IMG/VR virus record: IMGVR_UViG_3300047352_000231 | Span: 1-37,989 of that record | Reading direction: 5' to 3' (one strand) | Origin: a virus | Length of the DNA stretch: 37,989 nt | Part shown: piece after piece, positions 25,307 through 32,280 of the stretch | Position numbering within the stretch: the stretch's first letter is position 1 | Layout of the letters: each line of letters starts with the position of its first letter | Translations under genes and position numbers: made by a program | Notes under the pieces: generated by a model | What the model was told of the DNA's origin: nothing | Databases searched by the model: none | What the model saw: only the letters and a program-made list of their open reading frames with translations

Positions 25307-27188
25307 GAGCGTACGCCTCGTCTGTCCCTTGAGGACCACGATAGCCTCGGGCGTCACCGAACGCGCCGGGGCTTTCTTTCGCCTGCGAACACGACAGCTT
25401 GGAGTTGCTCCAGCCTAGTCGCTTGTTGCCGTAGGACATGACGCTCTGCACGTTGGCGCAGATGCCTAGCCGTCCATTAGACCAGCCCTGTCCGAAGTCT
25501 AGGAAGAAGCTCCCTCCGCCTGCGGGCAGGCCGCCCCAGATGCCGTGACCTAAGCCCATGACGTGGCCCAGCTCGTGCAATACGGTGGTCCATGTGCCGC
25601 CTTGAAGCGCGGGCGGCTCTTGTCCGGGCACGAAGGACCTCTGTAGGTACGCCTCGCCACCTGTCGGGCCGGGGCACCAGCCGACTACGATGTCTGCCTT
25701 GCCTCGGTAGAGCTGGCGTGGTACTTGATCGACGCCAAAGCATGACCCAGCCCACATAGCGGGGCCAGCAGAGAAGTGTATGCGGACGTCGCTGTTGAGG
25801 TTGACGCGGTTCATCTCATCTAGCCATGACTGGAACTCGGCAAGTATCTCGGGGTCCGTGATCGTCTCCCCCTGTACGCCTCCGTTGCGTGCTAGGCCTA
25901 GCGTGATGGTGGCAATGCGGGGGTCATCCTCGCCTGCCCACGTGAGCGACTGCGCCACGGTGTTGTAGGCGTGCCCGTAGCAATCGACAGCGGTATATCC
26001 TCGTATCTCCTTGTCGCATGTCTGCTCCTCGTACTGCGCTGGCTCCTTGGCGAACTCGTCATGGATCAGCGCCACGTCGTACCGGACGCGGTTGAAGGCG
26101 TAGGCAGTGGAGCTGACTTCCAGCGATCCGGCAGGCTCGTCTGCGTACTGGTCGTTGAAGCCCATCTCTCCGCACGTCATCTTGTGGTTCGTGAAGAACT
26201 TAGTGTTGGTAGCGCCGCCGTACTGCATGTAGTCGGAGCGCGCACCGCACCACTGGCTACCGTGTGCGAATGACAGGAACGTAGCGCCGTAGCCTTCGTT
26301 CTGTTGCTGGTCGCCATGCCCCAAGCCTATGGTGTGGCCTAGTTCATGTAGGAAGGACCAAGCCCCGCATCCGAACAGAGGACGCAGGGGTGACACGCGG
26401 TCGCGGAACGTGGTGGTCTTGCCCGCGTAGCCACAGATTCCGGCAGGCAGTGCGCCCATGATAGCGAGGACGTCAGACTCAACGAGGTAGTCCTCGGGTA
26501 GCTTCTGCGGGTCGAACGATCCGTTAGGGTTGGGAGTACCTATCACCTGTACCAGCTTGAGCTTGACGAATATGCCACTACGCTCGAACTGTTCGTTCGC
26601 CCATGCAATCATGCTCTCCGCTTCGTCTGTCAGGCGGGCGTCAGGCTCTACTACGTAGTCCTCTCCCTTAGCTCTTCCGACGTACACGACTTCCCACTCT
26701 ACGACGCGCTCATCGTCCTCGCCGTAGTAGATGTAGAAGTCACTACCCGACCCTTGCTGTAGGCCTTGGCAGTCGATGACCGTCAGCCCGTCTCGTGTGC
26801 CTTCGCATACGGGCATGTCCTCGAAGCGGAGCATGTACTCCTCGTCGTTGATGAGGATAGGATGATCCCCAAGCTGTCCGTTACTGAACACCTCAATGCC
26901 CTCGGGCGTCTCGAAGTAGTACCCCTCGGGTAGCTCTACATCGACAGGCTGAGGGATGTCATCGATCGTGTACGTGACGTTGATGACGGCAGGCTCCCAG
27001 TAGTCGGCCGTGCTGGATACCACCTCGACGTCGAACACCACGACAGGCTCAGGTGTAGGCTGTGGCGTGGGCTCAGGCGTGGGTGTAGGGGTGGGCGTCG
27101 GGGACGGGGAAGGCTGGGAGGAGGAACCCCCGCCGCCGCACGACGCCGTGACTGCTAACAAGACGGCCAGCAGTAGATACTTATACAT
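25236..27188 (-). CDS. lipoprotein with tandem metzincin metalloprotease domains
   Basis: Protein of 650 residues. Residues 1-16 form a signal ending in a lipobox-like VTASC (Cys17), then Gly/Ser, then a Pro-Thr linker to about residue 48. Gly after the Cys favours the outer membrane. Two zinc-binding motifs follow: HELGHTIGLGHG (281-292) and HELGHVMGLGHG (538-549), each the full HExxHxxGxxH of metzincins. Each has a plausible Met-turn (YMQYG near 320; VMSYG near 583) and a shared closing segment (AYAFNRVRYDV, AYALNRVRWNV), so the enzyme arose by tandem duplication. Both sites look intact. It is last in the leftward block, its start overlapping the previous stop by eight bases, so it should be made before lysis. 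Likely roles are trimming host surface receptors or blocking superinfection (inference). Confidence 0.85.
   Translation of the reverse strand: MYKYLLLAVLLAVTASCGGGGSSSQPSPSPTPTPTPTPEPTPQPTPEPVVVFDVEVVSSTADYWEPAVINVTYTIDDIPQPVDVELPEGYYFETPEGIEVFSNGQLGDHPILINDEEYMLRFEDMPVCEGTRDGLTVIDCQGLQQGSGSDFYIYYGEDDERVVEWEVVYVGRAKGEDYVVEPDARLTDEAESMIAWANEQFERSGIFVKLKLVQVIGTPNPNGSFDPQKLPEDYLVESDVLAIMGALPAGICGYAGKTTTFRDRVSPLRPLFGCGAWSFLHELGHTIGLGHGDQQQNEGYGATFLSFAHGSQWCGARSDYMQYGGATNTKFFTNHKMTCGEMGFNDQYADEPAGSLEVSSTAYAFNRVRYDVALIHDEFAKEPAQYEEQTCDKEIRGYTAVDCYGHAYNTVAQSLTWAGEDDPRIATITLGLARNGGVQGETITDPEILAEFQSWLDEMNRVNLNSDVRIHFSAGPAMWAGSCFGVDQVPRQLYRGKADIVVGWCPGPTGGEAYLQRSFVPGQEPPALQGGTWTTVLHELGHVMGLGHGIWGGLPAGGGSFFLDFGQGWSNGRLGICANVQSVMSYGNKRLGWSNSKLSCSQAKESPGAFGDARGYRGPQGTDEAYALNRVRWNVSRVSDERFHVPSLRD
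25343..25379 (+). terminator. rho-independent terminator of the rightward block
   Basis: AGCCTCGGGCG (25343-25353) pairs with CGCGCCGGGGCT (25362-25373), 11 pairs with one bulge and one G-T pair, closing an eight-base loop; TTTCTTT (25373-25379) follows. It lies 37 bases after the spanin stop and inside the C-terminal coding region of the leftward metalloprotease gene. Confidence 0.7.
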
Positions 27189-27354
27189 CGTCTTGCTCCT
27201 TGTCGGTGACGATAGCCTCGTATGCCTGCTCCAATGCGAACGTGGCGAGGCTTAGGGCCATGCGATACCGACGCATGACGGAGTGTTGGTAGGTAGCATA
27301 CCCGCCTAGCATGAACACGGCGGCTACTAGTGTTGCTTCTGTTCCTGTAATCAT
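27181..27354 (-). CDS. 57-residue membrane miniprotein
   Basis: Protein of 57 residues with a hydrophobic N-terminal segment (residues 8-20, LVAAVFMLGGYAT) likely to cross the inner membrane, then a basic and an acidic half-helix. The ATG overlaps the previous stop as ATGA and its stop lies beyond the start of the metalloprotease gene, so it is translated together with that gene. Role unknown. Confidence 0.65.
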   Translation of the reverse strand: MITGTEATLVAAVFMLGGYATYQHSVMRRYRMALSLATFALEQAYEAIVTDKEQDDV

Positions 27355-27674
27355 CGCTCAAGCTCCTCTGGGTAGTACTTCAGTTGGTGTAGCATCTGCA
27401 AGAGATTGCACATCGCGTGGCCTAGGTGAGATCGTCCAGACTCGGGGTCCAGATCCTCGCCTGCTTGCCATGCGCTCATGTGTCGCATCAGGCAGGCGTA
27501 GCTCACCGTCCAGTGGGTGGGCCTCTTCCAGTTGTCTCGCTCGTACTTACTTGCCCCGTACTCCAGTACCCGTGCCGCCTCTTCGAGAAGCTCCATAGGC
27601 ACGAGGGAGTAGTCGGGCTTGCCTTCGTTGTAGCGCAGGCTACGATCAGTGGATGCTGGTTGGCTCATCGTCAT
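27351..27674 (-). CDS. dATP/dGTP diphosphohydrolase-like protein
   Basis: Protein of 107 residues with the pattern I associate with the phage family named dATP/dGTP diphosphohydrolase N-terminal domain: LRYNEGKPDYSLVP (about 13-26), VLEYGASKYERDNW (36-49), LMRHMSAWQAGEDLDPESG (62-80) and LGHAMCNLL (83-91). The conserved Arg, Lys, Glu and His residues of these motifs are all present. It could hydrolyse dNTPs to adjust the pool during replication; a catalytic role has not been shown for every member. GAGG sits nine bases before an alternative ATG at 27668, which may be the true start. It overlaps both neighbours. Confidence 0.65.
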   Translation of the reverse strand: MTMSQPASTDRSLRYNEGKPDYSLVPMELLEEAARVLEYGASKYERDNWKRPTHWTVSYACLMRHMSAWQAGEDLDPESGRSHLGHAMCNLLQMLHQLKYYPEELER

Positions 27675-27921
27675 AGTCCTCGTTCAAGTACTGCATAATG
27701 ATTGCTGTCTTGCCTAGGTCAAGCATGGTGTTGATGCCGTCGTTGCCTGTCTCGCTGTTGCCGCACAGTGCGACGCCTACGTCAGGTACGAGGGCCACGC
27801 CTGCTACTTCGACTTCTAGGCCTTCCATCTCGAACTGCTCAAGCGTATCGGCGAACTGACGCAGTGCGTCTGCCGCAGAGATACGCTCTGGCTTACCGCC
27901 GGGGAACTCTATCACGCTCAT
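27646..27921 (-). CDS. hypothetical protein
   Basis: Unrecognised protein of 91 residues. It has a short beta-rich centre (VEVAGVALVPDVGVALCG) and an acidic C-terminus. It overlaps the next gene by 29 bases and the previous one as ATGA, so it belongs to the same coupled string of small leftward genes. No motif is visible. Confidence 0.7.
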   Translation of the reverse strand: MSVIEFPGGKPERISAADALRQFADTLEQFEMEGLEVEVAGVALVPDVGVALCGNSETGNDGINTMLDLGKTAIIMQYLNEDYDDEPTSIH

Positions 27922-28079
27922 TCGTCTATCTCCAAGTAGTCGTTGAACTTCGCTCGGTTATCTACGATGTGATCGCGCAACGCTTCGAGCAGTACGTCCA
28001 TGTCAAGGTCCAACACCTCGACGATCTCGTCTGCATCCATGCGGTGGGCGATCTCGTATATCAGTCCATCGTTACTCAT
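27918..28079 (-). CDS. small acidic protein
   Basis: Protein of 53 residues, acidic and helical, with a DADEIVEVLDLDMDVLLEAL stretch that looks like a small helix-turn-helix or a dimerising helix pair. I start at the ATG at 28079, which lies inside the end of the previous small gene. I recall similar short proteins in marine podophage genomes without an assigned role. Confidence 0.7.
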   Translation of the reverse strand: MSNDGLIYEIAHRMDADEIVEVLDLDMDVLLEALRDHIVDNRAKFNDYLEIDE

Positions 28080-28179
28080 CGTCATGATCTCCGAAGTTAC
28101 CCAGCATGAAGGCCATGAGGCAAGCTGAGAATGTAGCGGATGCGGCGAGGGCCGCGTAGTAGTACAGTCCATGACTCAT
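28072..28179 (-). CDS. 35-residue membrane miniprotein
   Basis: Protein of 35 residues: a short Tyr-rich start, one hydrophobic segment (residues 9-27) likely to cross the membrane, and an acidic tail (DHDDE). GGAGG precedes the ATG, which overlaps the previous stop as ATGA. Too short for most gene callers. Role unknown. Confidence 0.6.
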   Translation of the reverse strand: MSHGLYYYAALAASATFSACLMAFMLGNFGDHDDE

Positions 28180-28301
28180 CGTTCCCTCCGGCTGAACATT
28201 CTCTCTGCGTCGCACGTGTCGAACAGTGACAGGCTCAGTAGGATGCTGAAGGTGGTGACGAGGGTGATGGCCCCGTACTCTAAGCTGAAGTCTCCGAACA
28301 T
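28176..28301 (-). CDS. 41-residue membrane miniprotein
   Basis: Protein of 41 residues with a hydrophobic segment (residues 11-27, AITLVTTFSILLSLSLF) and a basic C-terminus (ERMFSRRER). The ATG at 28301 has AAGGAG upstream and overlaps the metallophosphoesterase stop as TAATG. It pairs with the next gene as two consecutive membrane miniproteins. Role unknown. Confidence 0.65.
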   Translation of the reverse strand: MFGDFSLEYGAITLVTTFSILLSLSLFDTCDAERMFSRRER

Positions 28302-28987
28302 TATACTCTCCTTACCTTCTTGCCGAGGTTCATGTACTCGACGTGAGGCTCGCCGTCGATGACAACGCCGCACGCTACGACAGGCTTCTTAGCGAAGTGC
28401 TTACCGTACGCGAAGGCCATGTGTGTGTGATCCACCCCGCACCCTACAGCCATGCCCCATACTAGCTCCTGATCGGTAGCCGTGGCGCTGATGCCTGCGT
28501 TGCTGTGGTTGTGGCCTGACACGGTGCATCGCATACGAGTCTCGGCGTCCTTACGGAAGCCGTTGATGCCGCCTGCTGTCTCGCCGTGGTGGTACAACAC
28601 GTCATCGATCTCCACTTGGTCAGCCACGGTCCAGCCTTCGGGCATACCGAACAGCTCCTTGACGGGCTTCATGAAGATGCTAGGGGCCATGCCCAGCTTG
28701 GCTAGCTGACGTGCCGGGATGCGGTCGTGGTTACCCATGATGAGGGTAGCCTTGGGGAACGCCTCGTACCAGTCCTTCGCTCGCTCGAACGCAGACTCGT
28801 ACTCGCCCATGACGTTATGCAAGAGCGGCTCGCTGTCGTGGAATGACAGGCTGTGGTTGTCGAACATGTCGCCAATGTGTACGATGGTGTCTACGTCCCA
28901 CGCGGCGAACGTCTCCTGACAGAAGTCAAGGTATCCGTCCAGCTCGAACGGTAGATGCGTGTCACCAATGATTCCTACTCTGCTCAT
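28301..28987 (-). CDS. calcineurin-like metallophosphoesterase
   Basis: Protein of 228 residues with the full set of metal-binding motifs of the calcineurin-like family: GDTH (8-11), GDMFDNH (39-45), GNHDR (85-89), HHGE (133-136) and GHNH (158-161). It should hydrolyse phosphoesters with two metal ions; the substrate (nucleotide, nucleic acid end or protein) is not evident. It sits between the HNH nuclease and small membrane proteins and overlaps both neighbours. A role in DNA or nucleotide metabolism is likely because of its neighbours. Confidence 0.85.
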   Translation of the reverse strand: MSRVGIIGDTHLPFELDGYLDFCQETFAAWDVDTIVHIGDMFDNHSLSFHDSEPLLHNVMGEYESAFERAKDWYEAFPKATLIMGNHDRIPARQLAKLGMAPSIFMKPVKELFGMPEGWTVADQVEIDDVLYHHGETAGGINGFRKDAETRMRCTVSGHNHSNAGISATATDQELVWGMAVGCGVDHTHMAFAYGKHFAKKPVVACGVVIDGEPHVEYMNLGKKVRRV

Positions 28988-29349
28988 TGCTTCTTCCTCG
29001 CGGATCGTTCTTGGTTAGTCTTGTCCTGATGGCACGCCTTGCACAAGACTTGGAACCCCTCGGCCTCACAGAACATGCGCTCCACGAATCCGGGTAGGTC
29101 GTCGTACTTGCGTAGGCTACCACAAGGAACGATGTGGTCTACCTGTGTGTCCTTGGATAGGAACAGCCCGTCGCATGACGCACAGCGCCAGCGTGCCCCA
29201 TCGTCTGTCATCTCCTTCACGGATGCCTTGACGTGGGACTTGACGGGGTACTTGATAAAGGCGGCGCGGAGCGCAGACCGAATGAACCCGAAGTATCGGG
29301 CCTCGGTCCACGTCCCACCGCAACGGGTACGCTCTACTCGCTTGGGCAT
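28984..29349 (-). CDS. HNH endonuclease
   Basis: Protein of 121 residues with a zinc-bound HNH fold: CASC (56-59), VDHIVP (70-75) with the catalytic His72, and CKACH (103-107) followed by QDKT. It is a free-standing gene in the replication string, so it may process replication or packaging intermediates rather than act as a mobile homing nuclease, though homing remains possible. I start at the ATG at 29349 after GGGAG; the frame opens earlier inside the exonuclease gene. It overlaps the exonuclease by 16 bases and the phosphoesterase as ATGA. Confidence 0.8.
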   Translation of the reverse strand: MPKRVERTRCGGTWTEARYFGFIRSALRAAFIKYPVKSHVKASVKEMTDDGARWRCASCDGLFLSKDTQVDHIVPCGSLRKYDDLPGFVERMFCEAEGFQVLCKACHQDKTNQERSARKKQ

Positions 29350-30077
29350 GGTGGCTCCCATATCTGCCCTGCTTCTCGGCGTATCCAAAGGCACCGTCCC
29401 TGCTCCAACAGCCACCGCTCTACGTCGGCTTGGTCGCTCGGGGCGTTACGCTCTGCAACTGCGTCCATGTATACGGAGAGAACGTACTTGTACATGTCGG
29501 CAGGAGAGTCAAGCTCACCCAGTGGTGCCTTTACTGCGGGCATCGCCTTCTTACCAGTGCGATTGAACAGCCCTTGAATGTTATCGGTGGAGTCTCCGGT
29601 AAGCATCTGCGTGTAGAAGAAGCGGTCAGCCTCTACTTCGCTGACGTGGTACAAGCCCTCTCGCTTGCCCTTCCACACGTAATGCCAGCCGGGTACTCCA
29701 TCGAGATCCTTGTCAAGAGAGGCAATACCCCAGCCCTCTTGTACAGCGTGTATGCCTAGCTCGTCATCCGCTTCCTGCCCGTCCGACACGATAGCGTCGA
29801 GGGTGGATACCATGTACTCCTTGATGTCGTCAAGGTGGCGTGGCTTGGCAACGTCTGTGCGGTTGCCTTTGTAGTCGGTGGCGTACTCATGGCGGTAGTT
29901 ATCCTTGCCTGTCAGGAACAACTGAGCGTAGCGACAAGAGCACCCGTCCATCACGGCCTGTGTTAAAGACCGTGTGGACAGGATAGCCTCGTCAACTGGA
30001 TCGCTCTCGGACGCAAAGCCTACGCTGTAGGCAATGATGTCCGCGTCGATTCCCCAGATGCTAGGCTGTTCAGACAT
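29334..30077 (-). CDS. 5'-3' exonuclease (T7 gp6-like)
   Basis: Protein of 247 residues of the FEN/5'-3' exonuclease family, which removes RNA primers and digests DNA ends. Acidic metal ligands are visible in GIDADIIAY (Asp11, Asp13), QEADDELG (102-108), SLDKDL (Asp122, Asp124) and GDSTDNI (161-167). The segment after the last motif, where other members have a helix-hairpin-helix, is somewhat changed (GLFNRTGKKA). It lies between SSB and HNH nuclease, the T7-like replication order. Its start overlaps the SSB stop as TAATG. Confidence 0.85.
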   Translation of the reverse strand: MSEQPSIWGIDADIIAYSVGFASESDPVDEAILSTRSLTQAVMDGCSCRYAQLFLTGKDNYRHEYATDYKGNRTDVAKPRHLDDIKEYMVSTLDAIVSDGQEADDELGIHAVQEGWGIASLDKDLDGVPGWHYVWKGKREGLYHVSEVEADRFFYTQMLTGDSTDNIQGLFNRTGKKAMPAVKAPLGELDSPADMYKYVLSVYMDAVAERNAPSDQADVERWLLEQGRCLWIRREAGQIWEPPCPSE

Positions 30078-30523
30078 TACAGTACTACTTCGTCTGCGTC
30101 GTCTGCTACTGACTCAGGAGACTTCAGCTCCTCGACGGACAACTGCACAAGCGAGGGCAGTACGTTACCATTGCGGGTAGTGTACGGCTTGATCTTCGCT
30201 CGGACAACTGAACCGTATCCGATAGCCTCGGGCTCGCCCTCGAACAGGGTCTTGCCGTCGGCCTCGAACAACTGGTTGAAGCGCCCGCCGTTGCGGATCG
30301 GGTACTGCGACTTGCAGTCGATGAATGAACCACGCTCGTAAGCGTCAGCTTCCTTCGACTTGATGGTGATGCCCAGCTCTTCCAGCTTCTCAACCGCAGG
30401 CTGTGACAGGTTGGCAAGCTGTAGACCATACTTGCCAGTGGGCGCGCCCTGATATCGGATCTCCTCAGTGAGTGAGGGGAACGATACAACTGCGCGAACT
30501 GTAACGGTGTCATTAGCGATCAT
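30077..30523 (-). CDS. single-stranded DNA-binding protein (gp2.5-like role)
   Basis: Protein of 148 residues, beta-rich, with a C-terminal acidic tail (ADDADEVVL) typical of phage and bacterial SSB proteins, where it recruits replication enzymes. The fold is not confirmed by motif, so the call rests on size, tail and place between exonuclease and polymerase. The ATG at 30523 has AAGGAG upstream; the longer frame includes the promoter leader and is not used. It has its own strong promoter with an operator-like palindrome, consistent with high and controlled expression. Confidence 0.7.
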   Translation of the reverse strand: MIANDTVTVRAVVSFPSLTEEIRYQGAPTGKYGLQLANLSQPAVEKLEELGITIKSKEADAYERGSFIDCKSQYPIRNGGRFNQLFEADGKTLFEGEPEAIGYGSVVRAKIKPYTTRNGNVLPSLVQLSVEELKSPESVADDADEVVL

Positions 30524-30542
30524 AATGATCTCCTTGTTAGTC

Positions 30543-30557
30543 CGGTCACCGTGACCG
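30543..30557. promoter_or_regulatory. 15-base operator-like palindrome at the SSB promoter
   Basis: CGGTCAC and GTGACCG flank a single C, a perfect inverted repeat. It lies 7-22 bases downstream of the -10 of the SSB promoter, over the likely transcription start, where a bound repressor would block initiation or where the RNA start could fold. I did not find a second copy. Confidence 0.5.
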
Positions 30558-30564
30558 TAATACC

Positions 30565-30593
30565 ATAGTAGCACGACTGGCGTAGCGTGTCAA
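30565..30593 (-). promoter_or_regulatory. leftward sigma-70 promoter of SSB
   Basis: On the minus strand: TTGACA (30593-30588), a 17-base spacer, TACTAT (30570-30565) preceded by TGC. It stands in the only sizeable gap of the replication string, between polymerase and SSB, and should drive SSB, exonuclease and the genes to their left, including the metalloprotease. Confidence 0.75.
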
Positions 30594-30596
30594 CAC

Positions 30597-32237
30597 TCAG
30601 TGTGTGTCACGCCACGAGTCACCTATTGAGTAGTCGCCTTCAAGTGGACAACGTAACTCGAAGTGTCTGCCCGCCTCACGTATAGCGTTGCGGAAGCAGA
30701 TGGCTACGCGTTGCGCGTCAGCCTCAGCACATTCTATCTGCCACTCATCATGCACGACAGCTACGATGTTGAAGTCGAGGCCGTATGCCTTCGCCTTGTC
30801 CATGCCGATCTGCTGTGCCTTCTTCATGACGATAGCGCCTGCCGATTGTAGCAGGCTGTTGAGCGCGGCGTGCTCGCTACGAACGTGGATGCGCCGCCCA
30901 TCCAGTCCGGGTACTGTGCCCTTGCCAGCGATGCGAGTAACTCTGGCGATAGTCTCCTGATAACAGGGCCACCGCTTCTCGTACGAGGCGCGCATTGCAC
31001 GTCCCGCGTTACGTCCCTTGCCGACAACACTCCCTAGCTTCTCGTCTCCGGCCCCGTACAGCAGGGCGTAGATGAGAGTCTTGGCTTGGTCGCGAGTAGC
31101 GCACCCGAAGGCGTGCTGGTTCGCGGTATGTATGTCACCCTCAAGTAGCTCGGTGGTGAACTCTTCGTCCTTCATGTAGTGCGCAAGCATACGTAGCTCA
31201 AGGCCCGATGCGTCCACGCCTACCAGCTTCTTGCCCTCGGGCACCACGAAGCAGGAGCGGTACTCTCCACCGCTGGGGATCTGTGCGAGGTTAGGTCGGG
31301 CATGTGTCATGCGTCCAGTCACAGCGCCATTGCTGTTGACGTAGCCGTGTATGCGTCCGTCCTCCTCGTATGCGTTGAGCCACGACAGGATCATGGCACT
31401 GCGCTTGCCTAGCGTCAGGTACTCTAGGACCAGCGACGCCTCTGGGACATGCGCGTTGTCAGCGAGGGTGTTCTCGTCAACAACAATCGAGCCTTTCTCT
31501 GTGCGCTTCTTCCACTTCGCACCCTTGCTCTCAAGACGGCGGGCAATCTGTTGCCTCGACGCGACATTGAACTCCTCGACGTGGTCCTTGAGTCGCTTGC
31601 CTGTCTTCTCGCTCCACCTCTCAGTGACGATGGGAGGGAAAGTCTCCTTGAGGATCTGGTCAATCTCATTCATTCTCTCCTTCTGTTCAGAGTACAGCGT
31701 AGCGCCCTGCTCGTAGTCGAACATGAACCCGTACTCCTCCTGCGCTCGGAGCGCCTTGGAGATGTAGTGCTCAAGCTCAAGGCACTCGCCCTTGAATCCG
31801 TACTGCTCGTACTCATTGAGTAGGAACTGGTACGCATCCCAGTTAGCGACGCAGTCTTGCAGGCAGTAGTCAATCATCTTCTGCGTGACGGGGCCGTCGA
31901 AGTCTGCCTTGTCGAAGTCATCCTTCAGCTCACCGCCCGCACGCTCGGCGATAGCCTTGAGACTGTTGTGTCCCTTGGCGGGGTTGACTAGCCTCGCAAG
32001 TACGAGAGTGTCAACCACCTCTCCGTCCCACGTCCAGCGCCATACGTCACGCAGTACTGGAAGGTCGAAGTGATGTAGGTTGTGGCCCACGATGTGCGTC
32101 ACACCACTCAGCGTATCGGCTAGCGACGTCGGAGAATCGCACCACGTCTTGGTGCCCGTGTCCGGTACGTACACTCCGGCTCCGTGTATGTGCTTGTGGT
32201 CGAGGGTTGTCTCGATGTCGAGTACGGCGTATGTCAT
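30597..32237 (-). CDS. DNA polymerase, family A, T7-type
   Basis: Replicative polymerase of 546 residues with a 3'-5' proofreading domain: DIET (7-10), HNLHHFDLP (52-60) and YCLQD (124-128). Polymerase motifs are VDASGLELR (A, 341-349), RDQAKTLIYALLYG (B, 382-395) with the T7-type Tyr, and VVHDEW (C, 494-499). The GLDGRRIHVRS segment and the HAALNSLLQSAGA that follows are nearly T7. It is about 160 residues shorter than T7 gp5; the thumb region appears to lack the thioredoxin-binding insert, so processivity must come from elsewhere. A small out-of-frame gene overlaps its start. Confidence 0.95.
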   Translation of the reverse strand: MTYAVLDIETTLDHKHIHGAGVYVPDTGTKTWCDSPTSLADTLSGVTHIVGHNLHHFDLPVLRDVWRWTWDGEVVDTLVLARLVNPAKGHNSLKAIAERAGGELKDDFDKADFDGPVTQKMIDYCLQDCVANWDAYQFLLNEYEQYGFKGECLELEHYISKALRAQEEYGFMFDYEQGATLYSEQKERMNEIDQILKETFPPIVTERWSEKTGKRLKDHVEEFNVASRQQIARRLESKGAKWKKRTEKGSIVVDENTLADNAHVPEASLVLEYLTLGKRSAMILSWLNAYEEDGRIHGYVNSNGAVTGRMTHARPNLAQIPSGGEYRSCFVVPEGKKLVGVDASGLELRMLAHYMKDEEFTTELLEGDIHTANQHAFGCATRDQAKTLIYALLYGAGDEKLGSVVGKGRNAGRAMRASYEKRWPCYQETIARVTRIAGKGTVPGLDGRRIHVRSEHAALNSLLQSAGAIVMKKAQQIGMDKAKAYGLDFNIVAVVHDEWQIECAEADAQRVAICFRNAIREAGRHFELRCPLEGDYSIGDSWRDTH

Positions 32238-32280
32238 CCTCTTCCTCCTGTTGTAGAATCCATTGTCCCATCTTGCTCAT
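32047..32280 (-). CDS. small protein overlapping the polymerase start
   Basis: Frame of 77 codons whose ATG overlaps the previous stop as ATGA and whose last 190 bases lie inside the polymerase gene in another frame. The first 16 residues (MSKMGQWILQQEEEDD) look like genuine protein and I recall similar short leaders ahead of podophage polymerases; the rest is Arg-rich and looks like a polymerase shadow. Translation may serve to couple polymerase initiation. Only the N-terminal part is convincing. Confidence 0.35.
   Translation of the reverse strand: MSKMGQWILQQEEEDDIRRTRHRDNPRPQAHTRSRSVRTGHGHQDVVRFSDVASRYAEWCDAHRGPQPTSLRPSSTA

Noticed and set aside
28984-29349. HNH gene as an inserted homing element
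   Set aside because: It overlaps both neighbours as coupled genes, interrupts nothing, and has codon use like its surroundings, so it is treated as a resident gene.
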